In this document: positions 1-6,465 of the stretch, in pieces
Numbering within the stretch: position 1 is the stretch's first letter
Layout: each line of letters begins with the position of its first letter
NCBI GenBank assembly: GCA_005798965.1
Contig: SYIB01000004.1
Location: 1 to 11,688, forward strand
DNA from: Planctomycetia bacterium
Lineage (GTDB): Bacteria > Planctomycetota > Phycisphaerae > Phycisphaerales > SM1A02
DNA: 11,688 nt
Direction: 5' to 3'
Position numbers and translations under genes: made by a program
The notes under the pieces: generated by a model
What the model saw: only the letters and a program-made list of their open reading frames with translations
What the model was told of the DNA's origin: nothing
Databases searched by the model: none

Positions 1-1300
1 CTGCTGCACGCAGGCGTGGGACTCGCTGTGCGTGGCCTATGCGGCTGCCGCCTGCTCTGCGCAGTGCGAACCCCCCTGTCCGCAGGGCTCGGTGACGGAG
101 AGCGAGCAATGTGGCCAGTACCTCAACGATGCATGCATCGCGCCGGTGCCAGGCTCGCAGGCGCAGCCGCTCACCGGGGGCAGGGCATGTGGCTGGCTGA
201 CCTACGAGCCTGCCGGCGGTCTCACGAGGATCGACGTCGACGTCTGGTCGCTCAACGTGCCGGATCCTGATGGCGACGGCCTCGCACGGGTGACTCTTGG
301 CTTCACCTGCAATGCGGGCACCTTCGCGGTGCTCGTCCCGGCTGGAAGCTGCGCCATCGCCCAAGCGCCGGTCCATGCGCAAGTCTCAAGCTGCATTGAA
401 GCAGTCGACCAGGCGTGCATTGCCGCGGGCCAATGGTGGGTGGTGTGCACTTCGGGCACCTTCCCGCAGCAGCAGGCCCCTCAAACCTACCCATGCCCAG
501 GCAGGCCGTACTCGCTCCGGGTCGAGATCGACCAGGTCTGTGTGCTGCCGTGCAACTCGGCTGAACCTTGCCTCTCCCCGCATGCGACACCGGGCTGCTC
601 GGATGCAGCCTGCTGCGCTGCGACCTGCGCCGTCGACCCCTACTGCTGCGACGAGGAGTGGGATGCAGGGTGCGTGACGGCCGCCGTGCAGGCGTGTGGC
701 ATCGCACCGCCATCGAATGATGCATGCACCGGCGCCACGCCGCTGGTGCCTGGCACGCCACTGCTCGTGGAAACCGGTGCCGCCACGGCCAGCGGGCTGC
801 CGTTCCCTGCCGGCTGCGTGGGCACCGGCACGATCGCCGGGAATGATGTTTGGTGCTCGATCGGACCACTGGACCGAGCCACCACAGTGCTCGTCTCGAC
901 CTGCTCGAACAACACGCTGTTCGACACGTTGCTCGTCGCCTATCGCGGGGGCTGCACCGGCTTGCAGCCTGCCGCCTGCAGCGACACCGGGCTCTGCCCG
1001 CCGCAGTCCAACGCCGAACTCTCGATCGATGTTGCCTGCGACGAGGTGGTCTTCGTGCGTGTCCTTGGCCGACAGGGCAATCTCGGTCGTGCGAGCGTGC
1101 TGCTGTCGGTTCCGGGTGCACCACCGTGCCCAGGTGCGTGTCCCGCCGACCTCGACAGCAACGGCACCACCGACGGCGCCGATCTGGGGCTCTTGCTCAG
1201 CGGTTGGGGCGTCGATGCCACTGGCGACATCAATGGCAACGGAATCGTCGACGGTGCTGACCTCGGCGTGCTCCTGAGCGCGTGGGGCCCGTGCCAGTGA
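1..1300 (+). CDS. Secreted protein with GC-type dockerin-like C terminus (5' partial)
   Basis: The reading frame is open from base 2 to a TGA at 1298-1300, and no credible start is visible, so the gene begins outside the window; 432 residues are seen. A GTG at 32 lies inside a Cys/Trp module (CC-x4-WDSLC at bases 2-34) and cannot be the true start. A second such module, ending in CC-x4-WDAGC, lies at about 596-697. Next comes a beta-rich domain with the NDVW ... TC ... FDT ... VY pattern of pre-peptidase-C-like sandwiches in planctomycete surface proteins (about 705-1125). The last 53 residues (1139-1297) hold two loops, DLDSNGTTDGADLG and DINGNGIVDGADLG, which are the paired Ca-binding repeats of GC-type dockerin proteins, ending in SAWGPCQ. 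The protein is probably exported and disulfide-rich. The ligand is unknown. It converges with the next gene at a gap of 21 nt, with no hairpin in between. Confidence 0.85.
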   Translation, partial: CCTQAWDSLCVAYAAAACSAQCEPPCPQGSVTESEQCGQYLNDACIAPVPGSQAQPLTGGRACGWLTYEPAGGLTRIDVDVWSLNVPDPDGDGLARVTLGFTCNAGTFAVLVPAGSCAIAQAPVHAQVSSCIEAVDQACIAAGQWWVVCTSGTFPQQQAPQTYPCPGRPYSLRVEIDQVCVLPCNSAEPCLSPHATPGCSDAACCAATCAVDPYCCDEEWDAGCVTAAVQACGIAPPSNDACTGATPLVPGTPLLVETGAATASGLPFPAGCVGTGTIAGNDVWCSIGPLDRATTVLVSTCSNNTLFDTLLVAYRGGCTGLQPAACSDTGLCPPQSNAELSIDVACDEVVFVRVLGRQGNLGRASVLLSVPGAPPCPGACPADLDSNGTTDGADLGLLLSGWGVDATGDINGNGIVDGADLGVLLSAWGPCQ

Positions 1301-1321
1301 TGCACCAATCAAACGCAAGCG

Positions 1322-2803
1322 TCACGCGGATGCGTTGATCCCGGGCGTTGCTGCCGACAGCGCGCGCCGCATGACCTTGCCGGTTGGATTGCGAGGCATG
1401 GCCGCGAGCACGCGGAACTCGCGCGGGACCTTGTAGCCGGGCAGCCGTTCGCGACACCACGCACGCACCGCATGCTCATCGAAGGCAGCGCCCTCGTGCA
1501 GTTCGAGGAAGGCGAGCGGAACCTCGCCGCGGGATCCATCCGTCATCCCGATCACGGCGCTTTCCTTGATCGAGGGCTCGTGATTCAGGACCTCCTCGAT
1601 CTCGCGGGGGAAGACATTCTCGCCGGCGATGATCAGCATCTCCTTGATGCGACCGGTGATGGACAGGTGCCCATCTTCATCGAGCCGCCCCTGGTCGCCG
1701 GTGCGGAACCAACCAGCTGCATCGAACGCCGCGGCTGATTCCGCCGGCAGGTTGAAGTAGCCCCTCATCACGTTCGGGCCCTTGATCCTGACTTCGCCGT
1801 CCTGGCCCTGCGGCACGGGATGGCCATCCGCATCAGCGAGCAGGAACTGCACGCCGTCGAGCGGCCGACCGACGCTCTTCCAGCGATACTCGTGCGGAAG
1901 GCACCAGCTCACGACTGGGCTTGTCTCGGTGAGCCCGTAGCCCTCGGCGATGCGCACGCCGAACGTCTGGTGGAAGCCGTCGCTGACCGACTGCGGCAGA
2001 GGCTCGCCGCCACTCACGGCGAACCGCAGCGAGGAGAACGCATCCCTCGGAGCATCCTTCACCGAGCGCAGGGCGTTGTACATGCTCGGGATCGCCACGA
2101 GCGCCGTGGGCCGATGGCGCACGGCCAGGTCGACGATCCGCTTGGGTATGAAGCGCGCGGTGTAGACCGCCCTTGCACCGACGGCCAGCGGCATCATGGT
2201 GAGCACGGTGAAGCCGAAGCTGTGGAACTGGGGCAGCACGCCGAGAACGACATCATGGCTGCCGAAGCTCGCCCAGTCCCGGACCTGCCGTACGTTGGCC
2301 CAGAGGTTGTCTTCGGTGAGCATCACGCCCTTGGGGCGGCCGCTCGTGCCGCTGGTGTAGAGAAGGAGCGCCAAGCGATCCGCACGGCTTGGCACGCAGC
2401 AGCGCGGCCGAGGCACGGACTTGACCTTGAGATCCTCCATCTTCAAGGCCCGCACGCCCTCAGGCAGACCCTTGGTGAACTCAAGCATCGGACCCACCGT
2501 GACGCAGCAATCGATCGAGGCATCGCGGCAGACATGTCCCATGTCCTGCGGCGTGAACAGGTAGTTCAGCGGCACGCAGGTGCGGCCGGCCATCCATGCG
2601 CCCAGCGTGGCGGCCGGAAAGAGCCCGGAGGTCGGCAGCATGATGCCCACCCGATCCGCCGTAGTCGCGCGCTCGATCGCCGTAGCGATGTGGCACGCCG
2701 TCCACCAGAGCTGCCACGCAGGCCATGAACGCTGGTCATCGACGACAACGGTGCGCAAGGGGCGGAGTGCAAGACGACGGAGGATGGCGTTGCCGAGCTG
2801 CAT
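1322..2803 (-). CDS. Class I adenylate-forming enzyme, probable long-chain acyl-CoA synthetase
   Basis: The 493-residue protein activates a carboxylic acid, probably a fatty acid, as acyl-AMP and then as a CoA thioester. Signature motifs occur in order: the P-loop YTSGTSGRPKGV at 149-160; SGGEPLP at 264-270; YGLTET at 289-294; WFRTGD at 365-370; the hinge GRIKEMLIIAGENVFPREIE at 385-404; and the catalytic Lys of the C-terminal domain, K476 in PTGK. Length fits stand-alone CoA ligases; no carrier-protein domain is attached. The reading frame is open back to 3325, but that extension would run antisense through the neighbouring lipoprotein gene and looks like no ligase, so I chose the ATG at 2803 (MQLGNAIL). 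No Shine-Dalgarno is seen. A TACTGT hexamer ends 12 nt upstream of the start. The exact substrate cannot be read from sequence; an acyl-ACP ligase or another carboxylate ligase is possible. Confidence 0.92.
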   Translation of the reverse strand: MQLGNAILRRLALRPLRTVVVDDQRSWPAWQLWWTACHIATAIERATTADRVGIMLPTSGLFPAATLGAWMAGRTCVPLNYLFTPQDMGHVCRDASIDCCVTVGPMLEFTKGLPEGVRALKMEDLKVKSVPRPRCCVPSRADRLALLLYTSGTSGRPKGVMLTEDNLWANVRQVRDWASFGSHDVVLGVLPQFHSFGFTVLTMMPLAVGARAVYTARFIPKRIVDLAVRHRPTALVAIPSMYNALRSVKDAPRDAFSSLRFAVSGGEPLPQSVSDGFHQTFGVRIAEGYGLTETSPVVSWCLPHEYRWKSVGRPLDGVQFLLADADGHPVPQGQDGEVRIKGPNVMRGYFNLPAESAAAFDAAGWFRTGDQGRLDEDGHLSITGRIKEMLIIAGENVFPREIEEVLNHEPSIKESAVIGMTDGSRGEVPLAFLELHEGAAFDEHAVRAWCRERLPGYKVPREFRVLAAMPRNPTGKVMRRALSAATPGINASA

Positions 2804-2814
2804 GGCGTGAGGTG

Positions 2815-2821
2815 TACAGTA
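2815..2821. promoter_or_regulatory. Shared divergent -10 core (acyl-CoA synthetase / SPOR lipoprotein)
   Basis: Only 24 nt separate the two ATGs. In the middle lies GTACAGTAC, symmetrical apart from its centre. On + it gives TACAGT at 2815-2820, 7 nt before the ATG at 2828; on - it gives TACTGT at 2821-2816, 12 nt before the ATG at 2803. Both fit TAnnnT, the -10 form seen at leaderless promoters in other phyla. No obvious -35 is seen on either side. Transcription starts would fall on or within a few bases of the start codons. Confidence 0.45.
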
Positions 2822-2827
2822 CGACGC

Positions 2828-3673
2828 ATGCTGAGAGGCCTCAACATCGTTGCATTCGCGCTCGCGCTCATGGCCGTCGCCCTCGGATGTGAAACGACCA
2901 AGAAGGTCGGAACGCCGCTTGATCGTGCACGGGAGTTCTACGAGGATGGCGACATGGATGATGCGTTCGTGCTGGCCTCCGAGGCGGCAGCATCCACCGA
3001 CGCGGTGACGATGCAGCGGGCCCAGCTCGTGGCCGGGCTTTCGGCCATGGACATGGGGCGCCCCGATGCTGAGTCGTGGCTGCTGAAGGCCTCGACCGGC
3101 CCGGATGGCGAGGCTGCAGGCACGGCGCTCGCCTCGATGGCCACGATCCAGGAGCGCAGTGGTCGCATCGAGGCCGCGGCGCAGTCGATGCACCGCGCCA
3201 GCATGATGCTCTCGGGCAGCGAACAAGGACGAGCCCGCAGCGAGGCACAGCGGCTGGCCAAGGCCGTGCCATCGAAGTCGAAGCCGTCCAGCGATGCTGC
3301 GCAGGCCTCGAGCCTTGGTTCCCAATCAGGAGCCCAGAAGGCAGCAGGCACCAACAAGCCGGAGGCTCCCAAGAAGGCAGCCAAGGCGGATCCTGCAAGC
3401 AAGGTCCAAGCGCCGGCGGCCAAGCCATCGTCGGAGAAGTGGACGCTCCAGGCCGGCGCCTTCGAATCCAAGAAGAAGGCCGACATACTCGCCGCCGAGC
3501 TGGAGAAGGAGACGGACGCTCGCGGACTGCCAGTCCCGGAGGTCGTCACCGTGAAGGTCCGTGGCAAGGCCATGTACCGCGTGCAGGTCGGCGTTTACGA
3601 CTCGCGTGAGCTCGCCAAGGCGGCACTTGAGACATGGGGCCGCAAGGGCATCCTGCTCGGGACGACGGACTGA
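2828..3673 (+). CDS. Lipoprotein with C-terminal SPOR domain
   Basis: This 281-residue protein has a classic lipoprotein signal: M-L-R, a hydrophobic stretch (about 6-19), then a lipobox ending in ALGC with the modified Cys at 21. Residues 30-145 are helical and Ala-rich with a TPR-like pattern (REFYEDGDMDDAFVLASEA, then LKAST...AGTALASMATIQERSGRIEAAAQSM in two parts). Residues 148-202 form a Lys/Ala/Pro/Ser linker, probably disordered. Residues 203-278 match SPOR: WTLQAGAFESKKKA at the first strand and helix, YRVQVGVYDSRELA at the repeat. SPOR domains bind peptidoglycan glycan strands lacking stem peptides, usually at division sites. A GTG at 2807 is in frame, but the ATG at 2828 gives the proper signal peptide. 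I infer a cell-envelope role at sites of wall remodelling or division. Confidence 0.9.
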   Translation: MLRGLNIVAFALALMAVALGCETTKKVGTPLDRAREFYEDGDMDDAFVLASEAAASTDAVTMQRAQLVAGLSAMDMGRPDAESWLLKASTGPDGEAAGTALASMATIQERSGRIEAAAQSMHRASMMLSGSEQGRARSEAQRLAKAVPSKSKPSSDAAQASSLGSQSGAQKAAGTNKPEAPKKAAKADPASKVQAPAAKPSSEKWTLQAGAFESKKKADILAAELEKETDARGLPVPEVVTVKVRGKAMYRVQVGVYDSRELAKAALETWGRKGILLGTTD

Positions 3674-3739
3674 GCTTGGAGCCCTGCCGGAGAGCGCAAC
3701 CAGGTCTCGATCCAATCGTGTCCTGCACGACTGCACCGG

Positions 3740-3760
3740 CCTCGATCGGCAGCGATCAGG
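3740..3760. terminator. Weak hairpin between convergent genes
   Basis: GATCG (3744-3748), loop GCAG, CGATC (3753-3757) forms a 5-bp stem, extended by CCT/AGG after one bulged C. It lies in the 82-nt gap between the SPOR lipoprotein and the globin gene and reaches the globin stop codon. It has no T-tract, so a bidirectional terminator role is only a guess. The rest of 3674-3755 holds nothing else I can identify. Confidence 0.25.
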
Positions 3761-4154
3761 ACTCGTCGTTCATCAGGAACGTGGCGACGTGCTCGAAGTA
3801 CGCCATCATGGCCGGTCGTTCAGCCTCAGGAATGGCCGCGTCATCAAGTGCGCCACGCATGACCTCGACCCAATCGTTGCGCTCCTGCAGCCCGATGCGG
3901 AACTGCATGTGTCGCATACGGAGGCGTGGGTGTCCCTTGCGGGCGCTGTAGGCCTGCGGCCCACCGAAGTATTGGATCAGGAACTCCGCCTGAGTCCGGA
4001 TGGCCTCATCGAGCTCGTCGGGGAACATGGGCCGCAATCGTGGGTGGCGCTCGATGCGCGCATAGAACGCGCGAGCGATCGCCCAGAACGGCTCCGCACC
4101 AAGGCGGTCAAAGAGATTCTGCTGGCCAGTTCCGGCATTCGATGCATCGCTCAT
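3756..4154 (-). CDS. Group II truncated haemoglobin (trHbO / GlbO type)
   Basis: This 132-residue haem protein of the 2-over-2 globin fold probably binds O2, NO or peroxide in the cytoplasm. Key residues of group II are visible: Tyr at B10 (Y31 in AFYARI); Phe at CD1 (F44 in RPMFP); the group motif FGGPQAYSARKGHPRLRMRH at 63-82 with the proximal haem-binding His F8 as H82; and the group II Trp G8 as W95. Mycobacterial trHbO has Tyr at CD1, so Phe there may change ligand hydrogen bonding. Length is normal for the family and both ends look intact. The ATG at 4154 has no Shine-Dalgarno; a TACCAT hexamer ends 10 nt upstream. The gene is divergent from the HEAT-repeat gene at a 26-nt gap. No reductase gene lies beside it, so its partner is unknown. 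Confidence 0.93.
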   Translation of the reverse strand: MSDASNAGTGQQNLFDRLGAEPFWAIARAFYARIERHPRLRPMFPDELDEAIRTQAEFLIQYFGGPQAYSARKGHPRLRMRHMQFRIGLQERNDWVEVMRGALDDAAIPEAERPAMMAYFEHVATFLMNDES

Positions 4155-4164
4155 GGCAAGGTCG

Positions 4165-4174
4165 ATGGTAGGGT
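4165..4174. promoter_or_regulatory. Shared divergent -10 core (globin / HEAT-repeat protein)
   Basis: ATGGTAGGGT holds two -10-like hexamers that share their TA: TAGGGT on + (4169-4174), 6 nt before the ATG at 4181, and TACCAT on - (4170-4165), 10 nt before the ATG at 4154. The whole divergent spacer is 26 nt. The AGGG inside the + hexamer could instead act as a Shine-Dalgarno with 7-nt spacing, so the leaderless reading is not the only one. Confidence 0.4.
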
Positions 4175-4180
4175 GCGTGG

Positions 4181-5149
4181 ATGCTCACCATGGTGGCGCT
4201 GGCGCTCGGCTTGATGACGGTCCCGCCACCAGCTGCGGCGCCTGTGGGCACAGCTCTCCCGCCTCGACTCGAGCAGAACAGGCCGGTGCCTTCGTGCGTG
4301 CCGGGAACCGGTTCGAGCCTCTTCAGCACGCTGCACCAAGCCAAGGCAGCCGAGAAGGACGTGCCGATTCCCTCGGGGGTCAGCGACGCCGAGGCCCGCA
4401 GGGCAATCCAGCGGCTCTCGTCGCCCAAGCCGGCGCTGCGCGAGGAGGGCTTGCGCATGCTGCGGACCTTCACCACCCCGGAAGGTCAGTGGGCGATCTA
4501 TCAGGCGAGTCGAGGCACTGCAGGGCCGATCAAGATGCAGGTGCTTGAGCACCTTGCTTCACTCGGTTCATCCGGGCAGGCGGGGCTGACGTGGATCGCG
4601 ATCCACGACCGCGATGCTGCCATTCGCAACGAGGCAGCCGAGCGGATCGAGCAGCCACCATCGAACGAGGCCCTTGCCGTGCTTGAGGGCGCCTTGCGAA
4701 GCCCCAATCACATGGTGGTCAACCAAGCCGGCCTGCTTGCCGGCCAGATCAACGCGATCAAGGCGATTCCCCTGCTGATCGCCGCGCAGTTCGCCCAAGA
4801 TCCGGTGCAAGACCAGTCGGATCTTGCCTGGATCGCGATCGGCACGCAGCGCAGCTACGTGGCCAATCTGATCCCGATCACTGGCAACTCCTCGGCGGGC
4901 TTCCAGCCCGTGATTGGACAGATCTACGAAGGGGTTGTGATGGCGATTGACGAGGCAACGGCGGTGGCCACGACCTATCGACCGGGCGTGCACCAGTCGC
5001 TCATGGCCCTTGCCACGCTGGACTCAGGTCAGAGCACCGCCCACTTGGGCTGGGACTTGAACGCGTGGGTTGGGTGGTACAACGACTCGTACCTGCCGAT
5101 CCTTGCCGCGCGCGCCGCTGAGACGCCGCCCGCCAGCGAGCCCAAGTGA
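4181..5149 (+). CDS. Exported HEAT-repeat-like protein
   Basis: The product has 322 residues. The N terminus (MLTMVALALGLMTVPPPAAA) is hydrophobic with an Ala-rich end, consistent with a signal peptide cleaved near residue 20, although it lacks the usual basic residue. Residues 68-205 show repeated helical pairs of HEAT/armadillo style: SDAEARRAIQRLSSPKPALR, IKMQVLEHLASLGSSGQAGL, DAAIRNEAAERIEQPPSNEA, and a further pair at 163-205. Residues 215-305 form a different conserved-looking part (LAWIAIGTQRSYV, then GWDLNAWVGWYNDSYLPIL) like the ending of many planctomycete HEAT proteins. I see no catalytic motif. HEAT repeats normally mediate protein binding, so I infer a periplasmic scaffold role; a specific function cannot be given. 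It converges with the aminotransferase gene at a 33-nt gap. Confidence 0.83.
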   Translation: MLTMVALALGLMTVPPPAAAPVGTALPPRLEQNRPVPSCVPGTGSSLFSTLHQAKAAEKDVPIPSGVSDAEARRAIQRLSSPKPALREEGLRMLRTFTTPEGQWAIYQASRGTAGPIKMQVLEHLASLGSSGQAGLTWIAIHDRDAAIRNEAAERIEQPPSNEALAVLEGALRSPNHMVVNQAGLLAGQINAIKAIPLLIAAQFAQDPVQDQSDLAWIAIGTQRSYVANLIPITGNSSAGFQPVIGQIYEGVVMAIDEATAVATTYRPGVHQSLMALATLDSGQSTAHLGWDLNAWVGWYNDSYLPILAARAAETPPASEPK

Positions 5150-5160
5150 ACATTCTGTTG

Positions 5161-5187
5161 CGTGAGGTCGCGCGCGGCGTGCTCACG
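5161..5187. terminator. Possible bidirectional hairpin terminator
   Basis: CGTGAG (5161-5166) and CTCACG (5182-5187) form a perfect 6-bp stem around a 15-nt GC-rich loop that can itself fold. It lies in the 33-nt gap between two convergent genes and includes the aminotransferase stop codon. There is no T-tract on either side, so confidence is low. Confidence 0.3.
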
Positions 5188-6367
5188 AGGCTCGGTCGAG
5201 CACACGCATCGTGTCCATCAGCCTTTCGTACTGCCAGGAACGGTTATGCGGTGCTGCACTGATCCGCAGCAACCAGTCGCCGTGGAGTTCCATGCACGGC
5301 AACTCAATGGAACCGGCCGCAAGGATCGCTGCCTGCAAGGCCTCGACCGAACCGAATCGTTCGCGCCAGCGGGCATCCAGCCTGCATGCGGCCATGGAGC
5401 CACGCATCGATCCATCGGCCGGCGAGATGGGCTCGAAGAATCCTGAGTCCACCATCAGGCCATGCGCCCATTCGGCGAGTTGCTTGTTGTGGTCCATCAC
5501 GACGCCTTCGCCGAAGGCGTTCATCCAGGCGATGGCATCGGTGATCGCCATCCATGCTCCGACATCGCGAGTCCCCTGCCAGCTGAACTCGAGGTCCATG
5601 CCGGCACCGTAGTGATGGCTGATCGAAACGGGGTGCGTTTCACGCGCGCGCGCGGCGGACGCGTAAAGGAACGCACATCCCTTGGGTGCATACACCCACT
5701 TGTGCAGGTTGCCGGTGTACCAGTCGGCCCCGAGGGCATCGAGTTCAAGAGGCAGCATGCCCGGAGCATGCGCACCGTCGATCATCACGGCCACGCCACG
5801 CGCGTGGCATGCGGTCACGATCTCCTTGATCGGGATGATCAGCGCGGTCGGACTCGTGACGTGGTCCACCACCACGAGTCGGGAACGTGCGGTCAGTGCC
5901 GCGACCACTCGCGCCACGATGTCATCGCTCGACCGGATCGGCAACGGAATCTGGACTTCGCGAATCGCGACCTCGTGCAAGTCCCGCTCCCGGAAGAGCG
6001 CTTGCCGGACCGCGCCGTAGACATGGCCAGTGGTCACGACCTCGTCACCGGGTTGCCAGGCGATGTTCCGGAGCACGGCGCCAATGCCCGCGGTCGCGTT
6101 CTCGATCAGCCCGAGGCGATCCGGCGGGGAACCCACCAAGCGCCCCAACGCCTCCTTGGGTGCCCTCAGGAGCTCCGCCACGCCCCGGCCCAGTCGTGCG
6201 ATGGGTTGGGCCTCGATGAACCGCCGGTGGCGCTCAGCAGCCTCTGCGACCGCCAATGGCAGGCTGCCAAAGGACCCATGGTTCAGAAAGATGATGGACG
6301 GGTCCCAAAGCCATCCGTGATCGGTCCCGGGAAGCGGCTTGGGGGGGCTTGGGTACGTCTGAACCAT
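5183..6367 (-). CDS. Class V PLP aminotransferase, isopenicillin N epimerase-like (CefD family)
   Basis: This 394-residue fold-type I PLP enzyme carries LNHGSFG at 28-34, the N-terminal motif of the CefD-like branch. The cofactor site is complete: N90-A91-T92 phosphate region; DHVTSPTA at 168-175; the Asp contacting the pyridine ring, D197 in MIDGAHAPG; and the Schiff-base Lys K223 in TGNLHKW. A C-terminal R in LLRISAAPHN (about 367-376) fits the substrate carboxylate Arg. Family members include epimerases, cysteine desulfurases and kynureninase-like enzymes, so the reaction is not fixed. No beta-lactam genes are nearby, hence a general amino-acid lyase or epimerase is more likely than antibiotic synthesis. 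The ATG at 6367 follows TAGGTT by 7 nt; the AGGT there could also act as a weak Shine-Dalgarno. It is divergent from the lexA operon across 98 nt. Confidence 0.92.
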   Translation of the reverse strand: MVQTYPSPPKPLPGTDHGWLWDPSIIFLNHGSFGSLPLAVAEAAERHRRFIEAQPIARLGRGVAELLRAPKEALGRLVGSPPDRLGLIENATAGIGAVLRNIAWQPGDEVVTTGHVYGAVRQALFRERDLHEVAIREVQIPLPIRSSDDIVARVVAALTARSRLVVVDHVTSPTALIIPIKEIVTACHARGVAVMIDGAHAPGMLPLELDALGADWYTGNLHKWVYAPKGCAFLYASAARARETHPVSISHHYGAGMDLEFSWQGTRDVGAWMAITDAIAWMNAFGEGVVMDHNKQLAEWAHGLMVDSGFFEPISPADGSMRGSMAACRLDARWRERFGSVEALQAAILAAGSIELPCMELHGDWLLRISAAPHNRSWQYERLMDTMRVLDRAS

Positions 6368-6374
6368 GTCGGTA

Positions 6375-6380
6375 AACCTA
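6375..6380 (-). promoter_or_regulatory. Candidate -10 (TAGGTT) of the aminotransferase gene
   Basis: On the minus strand TAGGTT ends 7 nt before the ATG at 6367, the spacing expected for a leaderless transcript. No -35 is evident. The alternative is that AGGT serves as a ribosome binding site. Confidence 0.35.
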
Positions 6381-6419
6381 TCGCAAGGCTCGTCACACCC
6401 GGAGACCCCGCTCGTTCCC

Positions 6420-6425
6420 TACCAT
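6420..6425 (+). promoter_or_regulatory. Candidate -10 (TACCAT) of the SOS/lexA operon
   Basis: TACCAT precedes the LexA box by 2 nt, so a start site about 7 nt downstream would fall inside the box and be blocked by bound repressor. The -35 is not recognisable at 17-nt spacing. I base this mainly on its position. Confidence 0.4.
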
Positions 6426-6427
6426 AT

Positions 6428-6445
6428 CCCGAACAAAAGTTCGGG
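6428..6445. promoter_or_regulatory. LexA operator (SOS box), CCCGAAC-N4-GTTCGGG
   Basis: This is a perfect inverted repeat with 7-bp arms around AAAA. Its core CGAAC-N4-GTTCG equals the LexA box known from Bacillus and actinobacteria, and lexA itself lies downstream on the same strand. It sits 20 nt before the ATG of the first gene and directly after a -10-like hexamer, the usual place for repression. It also lies 60 nt from the divergent aminotransferase start, so an effect on that gene is possible but less likely. Confidence 0.88.
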
Positions 6446-6451
6446 TCCAGG

Positions 6452-6457
6452 AAAGGA
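6452..6457 (+). promoter_or_regulatory. Shine-Dalgarno AAAGGA of the first SOS-operon gene
   Basis: AAAGGA ends 8 nt before the ATG at 6466 and favours this start over the in-frame ATG at 6478, which has no such site. Confidence 0.6.
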
Positions 6458-6465
6458 CCTGACCG

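Noticed and set aside
1820..2728. 302-codon plus-strand open frame opposite the acyl-CoA synthetase
   Set aside because: It is a shadow of a ligase with every signature motif in order.
2804..3325. N-terminal extension of the acyl-CoA synthetase on the minus strand
   Set aside because: The extra 174 residues are antisense to the SPOR lipoprotein and do not resemble ligase sequence; the ATG at 2803 gives normal family length.
5183..6367. Beta-lactam biosynthesis cluster because of the CefD-like enzyme
   Set aside because: No ACV synthetase, IPNS or expandase gene is present; CefD-like class V enzymes are widespread outside antibiotic pathways.
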